Assembly (NCBI GenBank): GCA_025965895.1
Contig: JAOPWC010000204.1
Span: 1-53,910 of the forward strand
Direction of reading: 5' to 3'
Length of the DNA stretch: 53,910 nt
Origin: Mycobacterium sp.
Lineage (GTDB): Bacteria > Actinomycetota > Actinomycetes > Mycobacteriales > Mycobacteriaceae
Every line of letters begins with the position of its first letter. The stretch's first letter is position 1. A model generated the notes under the pieces. The model searched no databases. It was given only the letters and a program-made list of their open reading frames with translations, and was not told where the DNA came from. Positions 1 to 8,795 of this stretch are shown piece by piece. Both the position numbers and the translations under genes were made by a program.

Positions 1-2366
1 ATCTTGTCCATCATGTCGGCGACGACGGCCTGATACAGCGAGGCCTGCTCGGTGGTGAGCTGACAGTACTGCTTGATCTCGATCTTCTCGGGCAGGTCGT
101 CGATGATCGCCGGGTCGGTCTTGACCCGGCGCAGGATGTAGGGCCGGGTGACCGCGCGCAGCCGCTCGGCCGGCTCGGTCTGCCCGTGCCGTTCGATCGG
201 GATCGCATAGCGGGTGCGGAACCGTTCGGAGGATCCCAGCAGGCCGGGGTTAAGGAAGTCCATGATCGACCACAGCTCGGCGAGCCGGTTCTCCATCGGC
301 GTCCCGGTCAGCGCCACCCGGTGCCCCGCCCGCAACTGCCGCACCGCCTTGGCCGCCCGCGACAGGCTGTTCTTCACCGCCTGCGCCTCGTCCAGCACCA
401 CCCGGTTCCACTCGTAGCCGGCGAGCTCGTCGATGTCGCGGGTGGCCGTGGTATACGTGCTGACGATCAGGTCGGTTTGCTCGAGGAGTTCACGCAGCGC
501 GTCGCCGTGCAGCCGCGCACCGCCGTGGTGCGCGTACACGCGCAGGCCGGGCGCGAACTTCGCCGCCTCCCGCTGCCAGTTGCCGACCAATGACATCGGA
601 CACAGCAGCAGTGTGGGGCCGGCGTCCGGATCCTGGTGTCGCTGTAAGGTTTCCACGGCAAGCAGCTGAACGGTCTTACCGAGGCCCATGTCGTCACCCA
701 GGCAGCTACCCAAGCCGAGCGAGGACAGGAACGCCAGCCACGACAGGCCGCGCTGCTGGTAGGGACGTAGCGTCGCAGTGAATCCGTCCGGCGGTTCCAG
801 CGGCCGCAGCGACTGTGCGGCGGCCCCGCCGAGCAGGTCCCCGAGCCACCCGTCGGCGCGCACAGCGGTGACCTCGAGCGGGGTGTCGATGTCGTCTTGG
901 TGGCTGGCGGCCAGCGCAAGGATATCGGCCACGGTCTTGCCGCCGGCTGGCTTGCGCGCCAAGAACTCCAGCCCGCGGCGCAGCTGATCTGGATCCAGCG
1001 CCACCCACTGGCCGCGCAGCCGAATCAATGGGGCCTTGGTCTGGGCAAGCACCGCGATTTCGTCCTCGGTGAGCGGGTCGTCGCCGACGGCCAGCTCCCA
1101 GCGGAACTCGACGAGCTGGTCGCGACCGAACTTGCCCGCCTTGCTCACCACTCCGTCGACCGGGGTGTGCGCGGACAGGGCGAGCCCCAGCTTGCGGCGA
1201 CGGTCCCACCAGGACGGCAGCAGCACGCCGAACCCGGCCTCGTCGAGCACCTCGGCCGTGCCCGACAGAAACCGGTATGCGCCGTCGGCGTCGAGTGCGA
1301 GCTCGGACGGGCGCGCGGTGCGCAGGCCGGGCGCCAGCTCCGGGAAGATCCGGCTGGCACGGCCCAGCTCGGTCAGCAGCAGCTCCTGCGGTCGGTCCAA
1401 CCACCGGCGCAGGGTGCCGTCGTCGTTCCACGCCTGCTCGGCGGGGACCAGCAGGCTCGGGTCCTCCGTCGACTGCAGCAGGAACTCCAGCCGCCACGAC
1501 GAGCCCGCCGACGCGTCGCGGTCGTCGGTCTCGCTCTCGGACAGCCGGAACGTCGCCCTCGCCGGGCCGACCATGCCGCTGCCGACGTCGTCCCACGGCC
1601 GCAACGCCTGGGCCAGCGCATCGAGTTCATCGGGTTCCGCGTCGAACCGGCCGTCCGGACCGGTCAGCGCCGTCAACCAATCCTCCACCGCGGGCCGACC
1701 CTTCGGGCGCCCCCGGCGCGAGGGCACCAGGTCGATTCGCGGCAACGCCGCGCGCACCGCGGCATCGACCATCGCGTCCAACGCCGACACCACCAGCTCG
1801 TGCGGGTCGTGACCGCCAAGTTCGGCCCGACAAACCGGCGGCATCGCCGAGGTGAGTGAGGTCATCGCGACCACGTCGCGACCCTGCAACACGGGACGCC
1901 AGCACGCGGTCGTGCCGTGTGTGTCACGTCGCAGCACCGGCAGGGCCCGACCACGCTCCACCAACTCACGGGCGAAAGCGGCCAGTTCGGCGAGATAGCC
2001 GACGGACGCGCCGTACCGGATGCCCGCGACGGGCTCGTCGATCGCCGCCAACGCGGCTCCGGCATCCAGTTGCACGACCGGAACCCGCCACGCCAACAGC
2101 GTGGCGTCGGTTCGCGCGGCCGGGCGGGGGTTGACCCGGGTCAGCTCCGGCGAGTCCAGCGGCGCCGACCGCAACGACGGCAACAGCAGCACGGACGTAC
2201 TGGGCTTGCCCGGATGTATCCCCGCGATCGCGTCAGCGGCCGCCGCGAACGGGTGTGGCCGGGCAGAACGCATCGCCTGACTCGGGCTCTTCACCAGCCG
2301 ATCGGAGTCCTCCGCCCACAGCCGCAAACTGCCCGACATGGACCAGAAGCCGTGCAGGACCAGCAT
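1..2366 (-). CDS. helZ: SNF2-family DEAD/DEAH-box helicase, C-terminus beyond window
   Basis: Minus-strand frame open from the ATG at 2366 to the window edge; 788 residues are visible and the last helicase motifs are missing. The first ~500 residues are the variable N-terminal region of HelZ-type proteins. The SNF2 ATPase core follows: a DDMGLGKT Walker A near residues 558-565, a DEAQ motif II near 659 and a LTGTPMEN motif III. Known family role: ATP-dependent translocase acting on double-stranded DNA or nucleoprotein; the cellular job in mycobacteria is unclear. An AAAGGAGG ribosome-binding site ending about five bases before the ATG fixes the start. As I recall, M. tuberculosis HelZ is about 1010 residues, so some 220 residues lie outside. 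I recall helZ (Rv2101) as distant from nusB in M. tuberculosis, so this placement differs. Confidence 0.9.
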   Translation of the reverse strand, partial: MLVLHGFWSMSGSLRLWAEDSDRLVKSPSQAMRSARPHPFAAAADAIAGIHPGKPSTSVLLLPSLRSAPLDSPELTRVNPRPAARTDATLLAWRVPVVQLDAGAALAAIDEPVAGIRYGASVGYLAELAAFARELVERGRALPVLRRDTHGTTACWRPVLQGRDVVAMTSLTSAMPPVCRAELGGHDPHELVVSALDAMVDAAVRAALPRIDLVPSRRGRPKGRPAVEDWLTALTGPDGRFDAEPDELDALAQALRPWDDVGSGMVGPARATFRLSESETDDRDASAGSSWRLEFLLQSTEDPSLLVPAEQAWNDDGTLRRWLDRPQELLLTELGRASRIFPELAPGLRTARPSELALDADGAYRFLSGTAEVLDEAGFGVLLPSWWDRRRKLGLALSAHTPVDGVVSKAGKFGRDQLVEFRWELAVGDDPLTEDEIAVLAQTKAPLIRLRGQWVALDPDQLRRGLEFLARKPAGGKTVADILALAASHQDDIDTPLEVTAVRADGWLGDLLGGAAAQSLRPLEPPDGFTATLRPYQQRGLSWLAFLSSLGLGSCLGDDMGLGKTVQLLAVETLQRHQDPDAGPTLLLCPMSLVGNWQREAAKFAPGLRVYAHHGGARLHGDALRELLEQTDLIVSTYTTATRDIDELAGYEWNRVVLDEAQAVKNSLSRAAKAVRQLRAGHRVALTGTPMENRLAELWSIMDFLNPGLLGSSERFRTRYAIPIERHGQTEPAERLRAVTRPYILRRVKTDPAIIDDLPEKIEIKQYCQLTTEQASLYQAVVADMMDK

Positions 2367-2514
2367 TCAGTTCCCTCCTTTCGTGCACGCGTGGTCCCCG
2401 AGTTCGTCCTCGAAGCACCCGAACGGCGCGTCGGATCGCCCTGCGTCGAAATTGCCGGCGGACCGGCGAGCACGTTTCGGAGTTTCCCTCCGCCTGTTGC
2501 GCCGCCGCTGCATG

Positions 2515-2531
2515 GCCCGATCGTATCGGGC
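2515..2531 (-). terminator. 7-bp hairpin downstream of nusB
   Basis: GCCCGAT and ATCGGGC form a perfect 7-bp stem around a CGT loop, 130 bases past the nusB stop and 150 bases upstream of the helZ start. No U-tract follows on the minus strand, so termination is only possible. It lies in the otherwise featureless 294-base gap 2367-2660, which must also hold any separate helZ promoter. Confidence 0.3.
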
Positions 2532-2660
2532 GGCGACCCCGGCGACACGATGTCCGAACCCGCGTGTTCGCGCAAGACCCGCCTAACTCCTGCGACGTTT
2601 CATTGGTCAGAGTTCCCAGCCGGATACGCGACGGTGTGGTCGAGGCCGCACAGCGATTCG

Positions 2661-3128
2661 CTAGCCGACGTCACCGTGCCCGCGGACGGCAGCGGCCGCG
2701 GCCCGGATCTGCGGCGTGACCAGCATGACCTGACCCAGCAGGCCGTTGACGAAGCCGGGCGACTCGTCGGTGGACAACTGCTTGGCCAGCTCCACCGCCT
2801 CGTCGACAGCCACCGGCTCCGGAACATCGTTGGCGTGCAACAACTCCCACACCGCAACCCGCAGGATCGCGCGGTCGACGGCCGGCAACCGCTCCAACGT
2901 CCAGCCCTGCAGATGAGCGGAGATCAGGTCGTCGATGTGCGCCGCGTGCTCGGTCACCCCGCGGGCCACGGTGACCGTGTACGGGTTCAGCGCCGACACA
3001 TCGGGCTGCGATTCGGCGAGCGCGTTGCGCGCGTCGGCGACCCCGGCCGGTGTCAGGCCGCGCGCCTCGGCTTCGAACAGCAGGTCGACGGCGCGCTTGC
3101 GGGCCTGGTGCCTGCCGCGATCAGGCAT
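2661..3128 (-). CDS. nusB: Transcription antitermination protein NusB
   Basis: 155 residues, normal length for NusB. The N-terminus HQARKRAVDLLFEAEARG and the C-terminal pattern AVDEAVELAKQL...FVNGLLG are the family's hallmark helices. NusB binds boxA RNA together with NusE (ribosomal protein S10) and promotes antitermination of rRNA operons in the cytoplasm. The start overlaps the 3' end of efp by 8 bases, giving the usual actinobacterial pepQ-efp-nusB order on one transcript. The frame ends in TAG. Confidence 0.95.
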   Translation of the reverse strand: MPDRGRHQARKRAVDLLFEAEARGLTPAGVADARNALAESQPDVSALNPYTVTVARGVTEHAAHIDDLISAHLQGWTLERLPAVDRAILRVAVWELLHANDVPEPVAVDEAVELAKQLSTDESPGFVNGLLGQVMLVTPQIRAAAAAVRGHGDVG

Positions 3129-3684
3129 TCACCCGGCCCAAGTAGCTGCCGTCACGTGAGTCGACCTTCAGCTTGTCGCCGGTGTTGATGAACAGCGGCA
3201 CGTTGATCTGCGCACCCGTCTCCAACGTGGCCGGCTTCGTACCCGCACTGGAGCGGTCGCCCTGCAGACCCGGATCGGTCTGCGTGACTTCGAGTTCGAC
3301 AGTCACCGGCAGCTCGATGTAGAGCGCCGTGCCGTCGTGGAAGGCCACCTGCACCGGCATGCCCTCCAGCAGAAACCGGGCGGCGTCACCCACCAGCGAC
3401 TCGGGCAGTGGATGTTGCTCGTAGTCCTCGCTGTCCATGAACACGAAATCGGACCCGTCGCGGTACAGATAGGTGGTGTCGCGCCGGTCGACGGTCGCGG
3501 TGTCCACCTTCACGCCGGCGTTGAACGTTCTGTCGATAACCTTGCCCGACAACACATTCTTCAGCTTGGTCCGCACGAACGCCGGCCCCTTGCCTGGCTT
3601 GACGTGCTGGAATTCAGCGATCTGCCACAGCTGGCCGTCGATCTGCAGGACGAGCCCATTCTTGAAGTCGGCGGTCGTTGCCAC
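3121..3684 (-). CDS. efp: Translation elongation factor P
   Basis: GTG start at 3684, preceded by AGGAG nine bases upstream, gives 187 residues, the standard EF-P length. The longer frame upstream is only an open extension with no family similarity. The KOW-like N-terminal domain carries the HVKPGKGPAF loop whose tip lysine reaches the peptidyl-transferase centre. Two OB-fold domains follow, ending in a conserved GDKLKVDSRDGSYLGRVN segment. EF-P rescues ribosomes stalled on polyproline. No EpmA/EpmB-type modification gene is visible in the window. The gene lies 14 bases after pepQ and overlaps nusB by 8 bases, so the three are almost certainly co-transcribed. Confidence 0.96.
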   Translation of the reverse strand: MATTADFKNGLVLQIDGQLWQIAEFQHVKPGKGPAFVRTKLKNVLSGKVIDRTFNAGVKVDTATVDRRDTTYLYRDGSDFVFMDSEDYEQHPLPESLVGDAARFLLEGMPVQVAFHDGTALYIELPVTVELEVTQTDPGLQGDRSSAGTKPATLETGAQINVPLFINTGDKLKVDSRDGSYLGRVNA

Positions 3685-3698
3685 GGTCGGTCGTACTC

Positions 3699-4793
3699 CT
3701 AGACAGTCGCCAGTTCCTTCGGGAACCGGGTAAGCAGTTCCGGCGCCTTCGAAGGATCGCTGCCCACTATCAGCGTGTCCTCGATACGGACACCGCCGCG
3801 GTCGGGCAGGTAGACACCGGGCTCCACGGTGACTGCGGAGCCAGCAAGAAGTGTACCGACGGACGTCGCCCCGATCGCCGGCGCTTCGTGGATCTGCAGC
3901 CCGACGCCGTGGCCGAGTCCGTGGCTGAAACAGTCGCCGTAACCGGCGTCGGCAATCACCTGACGCGCGGCCGCGTCCACCTCTTTGCACGCCACCCCGG
4001 GGGCCAGCGCCTCCCGGCCTTCACGTTGAGCGCTCGCGACGAGTTCGTAGATGTCCAGCTGCCAGTCGGCGGGCCGGCCCAAGACGAAGGTGCGGGTCAT
4101 GTCCGAGTGATACCCGCCCACCAGCGCACCGAAGTCGATCTTGACGAAGTTTCCGGTCGCCAGCACCGCGTCGGTCGGCCGGTGATGCGGGACCGCGGAG
4201 TTCGCGCCGGTGGCGACGATCGTCTCGAACGAGATCCCGTCGGCTCCGTGGTCGAGCATCAGCGACTCCAGCTCGCGGCTCACCTGCCGCTCGGTGCGGC
4301 CCGCGCGAAGGCCGCCCCGGCCCACCAGGTCGGCCAGTGCCGCGTCGGCGGCTTCGCACGCCAGCCGCAGCAGTGCGATCTCGCCCGCGTCCTTGACTTC
4401 GCGCAGCGCCTCCACGGTGCCCGACGCCCGCGCCAGCTCGGTACCGTGCGGCGCGTGGACCAGCGCGTCGTATCCGTCGACCGTCACCACGTGGCTTTCG
4501 AAACCCAGCCGGCGCACACCCTCTGCCGTGGCCAGGGCGGCCAGGTGCGGGCCGCAGGCTCGCTCGATCACCACCCGCACGTCAGGGGCCTGCCGAGCGG
4601 CCTGGGTACGGTAGCGGCCGTCGGTGGCCAGCACCGTGCGCGCGTCGTCGTCCGCGAACACCAGCAGGGCGCCGTTGGAGCCGCTGAACCCCGACAGATA
4701 CCGGACATTGATCAGGTCTGTGACCAGCATCGCGTCCAGACCGGCCGCGCCGAGCCGACCCCTCAGGTTCGCGCGCCGCTGGGAATGTGTCAC
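3699..4793 (-). CDS. pepQ: Xaa-Pro dipeptidase/aminopeptidase, M24B family
   Basis: 364 residues from a GTG at 4793. The creatinase-like N-terminal domain (about 1-125) precedes the pita-bread catalytic domain. The five expected metal ligands are all present: Asp220 (KIDFGA), Asp231 (HSDMTRTF), His295 (GLGHGVG), Glu324 (VEPGVY) and Glu338 (RIEDT). The enzyme cleaves Xaa-Pro bonds in the cytoplasm, so its linkage with EF-P, the polyproline translation factor, makes functional sense. No Shine-Dalgarno is visible before the GTG. A TAGCGT hexamer at 4803-4808 (minus strand) is placed so that transcription could begin at or near the start codon, suggesting a leaderless mRNA. Confidence 0.94.
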   Translation of the reverse strand: MTHSQRRANLRGRLGAAGLDAMLVTDLINVRYLSGFSGSNGALLVFADDDARTVLATDGRYRTQAARQAPDVRVVIERACGPHLAALATAEGVRRLGFESHVVTVDGYDALVHAPHGTELARASGTVEALREVKDAGEIALLRLACEAADAALADLVGRGGLRAGRTERQVSRELESLMLDHGADGISFETIVATGANSAVPHHRPTDAVLATGNFVKIDFGALVGGYHSDMTRTFVLGRPADWQLDIYELVASAQREGREALAPGVACKEVDAAARQVIADAGYGDCFSHGLGHGVGLQIHEAPAIGATSVGTLLAGSAVTVEPGVYLPDRGGVRIEDTLIVGSDPSKAPELLTRFPKELATV

Positions 4794-4826
4794 GGCACTT
4801 GACGCTACTCGCTACGCTCTTCTGTC

Positions 4827-5357
4827 ATGAGGTCATGGTTGCTGCGGGGTTTGGTCTTCGCGTTCCTGATGGTCGTCCTCCGATTGATCCAGGGCGCGAT
4901 GATCAACACCTGGGAGACGCAGGCCGGTCTGATCAGCCTTTTTCTGGTGGCGATCTACTTCATCCTGGTCGTCGTCTGGGGCTTTCTGGACGGCCGCGGC
5001 GACGCCCGCGCGCAACCTGATCCCGACCGGCGCTCGGACCTCGCGATGACATGGCTGATCGCCGGGCTCATCGCCGGCATCCTGAGCGGCGCGGTGTGCT
5101 GGTTCATCTCGATGTTCTACACCGGGCTGTACGTCTCCGGCCTGGTCAACGAGGTCACCACGTTCGCCGCGTTCACCGCGCTGCTGGTGTTCATCGGCGC
5201 GGTCATCGGGTTCAGCGCCGGCCGCTGGATCACCGACCGCCGGTACAACAAGGAAGGCGGGCCGCGCCGGCAGGCCGGTGAGGAGAGCGCCGACACCGAC
5301 GTTTTCGCGGCCGTTCGCGACGACGACACGAAGACTCAGGAACAGCCGGCCAAGTAG
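4827..5357 (+). CDS. B-4DMT-type four-helix membrane protein (Rv2536-like)
   Basis: 176 residues with four hydrophobic segments (about 5-22, 34-53, 73-96 and 110-130) and a charged, acidic cytoplasmic-type tail of about 45 residues. This matches the mycobacterial B-4DMT family (half-size drug/metabolite-transporter-like proteins) that sits between pepQ and aroQ in M. tuberculosis. Substrate and direction of transport are unknown. It diverges from pepQ across only 33 bases and converges on aroQ, overlapping its 3' end by 22 bases. A TACGCT hexamer at 4813-4818, eight bases before the ATG, would fit a leaderless transcript; no Shine-Dalgarno is seen. Confidence 0.8.
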   Translation: MRSWLLRGLVFAFLMVVLRLIQGAMINTWETQAGLISLFLVAIYFILVVVWGFLDGRGDARAQPDPDRRSDLAMTWLIAGLIAGILSGAVCWFISMFYTGLYVSGLVNEVTTFAAFTALLVFIGAVIGFSAGRWITDRRYNKEGGPRRQAGEESADTDVFAAVRDDDTKTQEQPAK

Positions 5358-5767
5358 CGCAACGCCAGCAGATAGCCGTCGAGGCCCAGGCCGACGATCA
5401 CCCCGGTGGCCACCGGGCTCAGATACGAGTGGTGCCGAAACTCCTCACGCGCGAACACGTTCGAAATGTGCACCTCGATCAGCGGGGCACGCAGTTCCGC
5501 GCAGGCGTCGCGCAGCGCCACCGACGTGTGGGTCAACCCGCCCGCGTTGAGGATCACCGGCTCCCCCGCGTCGGCGGCCCGGTGAATCAGGTCGAGCAGC
5601 TCGGCTTCGCTGTCGCTCTGGCGCACCACGACTTTCAGGCCGAGCTCGTGCGCGGCGCGTTCGATCATCCCCACCAGTTCGGTATGCGCGGTGCTGCCGT
5701 ACACCTCGGGCTCGCGCAGACCCAGCCGGCCGAGGTTCGGTCCGTTGAGGACGTTGACTGTCGTCAC
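5336..5767 (-). CDS. aroQ: 3-dehydroquinate dehydratase, type II
   Basis: 143 residues, normal for the dodecameric type II enzyme. It has the N-terminal NGPNLGRLG motif with catalytic Tyr23 in EPEVYG, the VVRQSDSEAELLDLIH segment, the NAGGLTHTSVALRDA loop and the catalytic-His motif EVHISN. It converts 3-dehydroquinate to 3-dehydroshikimate, step 3 of the shikimate pathway. The GTG start overlaps the aroB stop (GTGA, 5764-5767), implying translational coupling at the end of the aroC-aroK-aroB-aroQ operon. It is called aroD in M. tuberculosis annotation. Confidence 0.96.
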   Translation of the reverse strand: MTTVNVLNGPNLGRLGLREPEVYGSTAHTELVGMIERAAHELGLKVVVRQSDSEAELLDLIHRAADAGEPVILNAGGLTHTSVALRDACAELRAPLIEVHISNVFAREEFRHHSYLSPVATGVIVGLGLDGYLLALRYLAGCS

Positions 5768-6846
5768 GATGGCGCCTCCAACGCGGAATAGGCCGCGGCG
5801 AGAAGTCCGGGATCCGGTCCCTCGAGGCGACCCGGCTTGGCCAGCCCGTCGAGCACCACGAACCGAAGCACGCCGGCCCGGGTTTTCTTGTCGCCGGACA
5901 TGTATTCGATCAGCTGCGGCAACGCGTCGGCGTCATAGCTGACCGGCAGACCCAGCGACGTCAGGATGGCCCGGTGCCGGTCGGCGGTGGCGTCGTCGAG
6001 GCGCCCTGACAGGCGGCCCAGCTCGGCGGCGAACACCAGCCCGACCGACACCGCGGCGCCGTGCCGCCACTGGTAGCGTTCGCGCCGCTCGATCGCGTGA
6101 GCCAGGGTGTGGCCGTAGTTCAGGATCTCCCGCAGTTGAGCTTCCTTTTCGTCGGCGCCGACCACCTCGGCCTTGACGGCGACCGCGCGCCGGATGAGTT
6201 CGGGCAGCACCGATCCCGTCGGGTCGACGGCGGCCTGCGGGTCACGCTCGATGATGTCGAGGATGGCCGGGTCGGCGATGAAGCCCGCCTTGACCACCTC
6301 GGCCATGCCGGCGACGAGCTCATTGGCGGGCAGCGTTTGGAGCATCGCCAGATCGACAATGACCGCCCGGGGCTGGTGGAACGCCCCCACCAGGTTCTTG
6401 CCTGCGTCGGTGTTGATGCCGGTCTTGCCGCCGATCGCGGCGTCCACCATGCCGAGCAGCGTCGTCGGCACGTGCACGATCGGCACCCCCCGCAGCCATG
6501 TCGCCGCGGCGAAACCGGCGACGTCGGTGGCGGCACCGCCGCCCAGGCTGACGATCAGGTCGCGCCTGCCGAGGCCGATGCGGCCCAGCACTTCCCAGAT
6601 GAAGCCGACAACCGGCAGCTCCTTGCCTGCCTCGGCATCGGGTATCTCGATGCGGTGTGCGTCAATTCCGCTGTCCGAGAGATGCTTTCGAATATCCTCC
6701 GCGGTCCTCGACAGCACCGGCTGGTGGAGGACGGCGACCCGGTGTGTGCCGTCGAGCAGCTCGGCGAGCTCCCCGAGCAGCCCGGTGCCGATGATCACCG
6801 GGTAGGGATCCTTGACGAGCACGTCGACGGTCACCGGCTCAGTCAC
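5764..6846 (-). CDS. aroB: 3-dehydroquinate synthase
   Basis: The GTG at 6846 is preferred because the family N-terminus (VTEPVTVDVLVKDPYPVIIG) begins there; upstream codons translate to an Arg-rich antisense-like stretch. 360 residues. It carries the NAD-binding SLGGGAATDVAGFAAATWLRG region, the PTTLLGMVDAAIGGKTGIN motif and the metal-site elements AEVVKAGFI and HTLAHAIE. It catalyses cyclisation of DAHP to 3-dehydroquinate, step 2 of the shikimate pathway. It overlaps aroK by 8 bases and aroQ by 4. Confidence 0.96.
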   Translation of the reverse strand: MTEPVTVDVLVKDPYPVIIGTGLLGELAELLDGTHRVAVLHQPVLSRTAEDIRKHLSDSGIDAHRIEIPDAEAGKELPVVGFIWEVLGRIGLGRRDLIVSLGGGAATDVAGFAAATWLRGVPIVHVPTTLLGMVDAAIGGKTGINTDAGKNLVGAFHQPRAVIVDLAMLQTLPANELVAGMAEVVKAGFIADPAILDIIERDPQAAVDPTGSVLPELIRRAVAVKAEVVGADEKEAQLREILNYGHTLAHAIERRERYQWRHGAAVSVGLVFAAELGRLSGRLDDATADRHRAILTSLGLPVSYDADALPQLIEYMSGDKKTRAGVLRFVVLDGLAKPGRLEGPDPGLLAAAYSALEAPS

Positions 6847-7441
6847 GGCGGGGCTCCCCGGTCGCCGGCGTCGGCGGGAGGCGGTCGGGTCGCCGGCGCC
6901 AGGACGGGCGCCGCCGGGTCCGGGGCGCCTCGGGCTGCGGGTTCTGAAGCCGCGACACGATATGGCGCACCACCGTGCCCGGATTGCGGCGGTTGGTGTT
7001 GACGCGCATCGTCGCGATCCGGCGGTACAGCGGGACACGGTCGGCCATCAGCGCGCGGTACCTGTCGGCGCGGTCCGGGCCGGCCAGCAGCGGTCTGACG
7101 GTATTGCCGGTCCGGCGTACGCCCACGGCGGCGGTGATCTCGAGGTAGATCACGACGTGCCCGGCGAGCGCGTCGCGGACCCCCTCGGTGGTGATCGCGC
7201 CGCCGCCCAGGGACAGCACCCCGTCATGATCGGCCAGCGCCGCGCGCACGACCTCCTCCTCGATGCGGCGGAACTCCTGCTCACCGTCGTTGGAGAACAG
7301 GTCGGCGATGCTGCGGCCGGTCTTGGCCTCGATTGCGGCGTCGGTGTCGACGTGCGTGACGTCAAGCGCCCTGGCCAGCCGCCGCCCGATGGTGGACTTG
7401 CCCGAGCCGGGCAGCCCCACGAGTACCGCCTTGGGCGCCAT
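6839..7441 (-). CDS. aroK: Shikimate kinase
   Basis: The ATG at 7441 (MAPKAVLVG) matches the mycobacterial AroK N-terminus; an in-frame GTG three bases upstream is less likely. 200 residues. P-loop GLPGSGKST at residues 9-17, the shikimate-binding Asp in VDTD, SLGGGA in the shikimate-binding region and the lid-region RPLLAGPDR. The last ~35 residues are Arg/Pro-rich, longer than the M. tuberculosis protein and probably disordered. It phosphorylates shikimate at the 3-OH. It lies 5 bases after aroC and overlaps aroB by 8. Confidence 0.95.
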   Translation of the reverse strand: MAPKAVLVGLPGSGKSTIGRRLARALDVTHVDTDAAIEAKTGRSIADLFSNDGEQEFRRIEEEVVRAALADHDGVLSLGGGAITTEGVRDALAGHVVIYLEITAAVGVRRTGNTVRPLLAGPDRADRYRALMADRVPLYRRIATMRVNTNRRNPGTVVRHIVSRLQNPQPEAPRTRRRPSWRRRPDRLPPTPATGEPRRD

Positions 7442-7446
7442 CACGG

Positions 7447-8670
7447 CTACCCAGAGGCCTGAACAGCGTTGCCGGTCGCCGGTTCGCGGGCCTCGACGGC
7501 ACGCAGGTAGGACGCAATGTTGGTCCGGGTCTCGGCCAGCGAGTCGCCACCGAATTTCTCCAGCACCGCGCGGGCCAGAACGAGCGCGACCATCGTCTCG
7601 ACGACCACGCCGGCCGCCGGGACGGCGCAGACGTCGGAACGTTGGTGGATCGCGACGGCCTCGTCGCCGGTGGCCATGTCGACTGTCGCCAATGCCCTGG
7701 GCACGGTGGAGATCGGTTTCATCGCGGCGCGCACCCGCAGGGGCTGGCCGTTGGTCATGCCGCCCTCAAGGCCGCCGGCCCGGTTGGTCGAGCGGACCAC
7801 CCCGTGGGGACCGGGGTACAGCTCGTCGTGCGCGACGCTGCCGCGGCGGCGGGCGGTTTCGAAGCCGTCGCCGATCTCGACGCCCTTGATCGCCTGGATG
7901 CCCATCACCGCCGCCGCCAGTTGGCCGTCGAGCCGGTTGTCGCCGCTGGTGAACGAGCCCAGGCCGACGGGCAAGCCGAGCGCGACGACCTCGACCACAC
8001 CGCCGAGCGTGTCGCCGTCCTTCTTGGCCGCCTCGATCTCGTCGATCATCGCCTGCTCGGCGTCCTTGTCGTAGGCGCGCACCGGACTGGCGTCGATCGC
8101 CTCGAGGTCGGCGGCCTGCGGCGGCGGCCCGTCGTATGGCCCGGACGCGCCGATCGAGATCACATGCGACAGCACCTCGACGCCCAGCGCCTCCCGCAGG
8201 AACTGCCGGGCGACGGTGCCGGCGGCGACGCGGGCCGCGGTCTCCCGGGCACTGGCGCGCTCGAGCACCGGACGGGCGTCGTCGAAACCGTATTTGAGCA
8301 TGCCCGCGTAGTCGGCGTGGCCGGGCCGTGGCCGGGTCAGCGGCGCGTTGCGGGCGATGTCGTCGAGCTCGGCCGCCTCGACCGGATCGGTGGCCATCAC
8401 GGTCTCCCACTTGGGCCACTCGGTGTTGCCGATCTCGATCGCGATCGGGCCTCCCAGCGTGAGCCCGTGGCGCGCGCCCGCCAGCACCGTGACTTTGTCC
8501 GCCTCGAACTTCATCCTGGCGCCGCGGCCATAGCCGAGCCGGCGACGGGCCAGCTGGCCGGCGATGTCGCCCGATGTGACGCGGACACCGGCGACCATGC
8601 CTTCCAGCACGGTCACCAGCGCGCGACCGTGTGATTCGCCTGCCGTCGTCCATCGCAACACGTGACCCAT
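7447..8670 (-). CDS. aroC: Chorismate synthase
   Basis: 407 residues. The family signatures GESHGRALVTV near the N-terminus, RPRPGHADYAGMLKYG and ERASARETAARVAAG, the S-N-R-A-G-G-L-E-G-G-M-T-N-G segment and the C-terminal AIHQRSDVCAVPAAGVV are all intact. It converts EPSP to chorismate using reduced FMN. The ATG at 8670 adds three residues before an alternative GTG (VLRWTTAGE) at 8661, which better matches the M. tuberculosis N-terminus. First gene of the aroC-aroK-aroB-aroQ operon, diverging from an acyl-CoA dehydrogenase gene. Confidence 0.96.
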   Translation of the reverse strand: MGHVLRWTTAGESHGRALVTVLEGMVAGVRVTSGDIAGQLARRRLGYGRGARMKFEADKVTVLAGARHGLTLGGPIAIEIGNTEWPKWETVMATDPVEAAELDDIARNAPLTRPRPGHADYAGMLKYGFDDARPVLERASARETAARVAAGTVARQFLREALGVEVLSHVISIGASGPYDGPPPQAADLEAIDASPVRAYDKDAEQAMIDEIEAAKKDGDTLGGVVEVVALGLPVGLGSFTSGDNRLDGQLAAAVMGIQAIKGVEIGDGFETARRRGSVAHDELYPGPHGVVRSTNRAGGLEGGMTNGQPLRVRAAMKPISTVPRALATVDMATGDEAVAIHQRSDVCAVPAAGVVVETMVALVLARAVLEKFGGDSLAETRTNIASYLRAVEAREPATGNAVQASG

Positions 8671-8795
8671 CTTCCCACGTCTCGCCGGGGCTCAGTGCCG
8701 GCGCGGCCGCCCGCGGCAACCCCTGGCCCGATCAGCCTGTAAGATTTTCAGTGCACAGTTGTTTACTGAGCGAAATCGCCGGGATAGGAATGCTG

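Noticed and set aside
3678..4802. 374-codon plus-strand frame over pepQ
   Set aside because: Antisense to a complete M24B peptidase; composition is Arg/Gln-rich without motifs.
7642..8634. 330-codon plus-strand frame over aroC
   Set aside because: Antisense shadow of chorismate synthase, whose motifs are intact.
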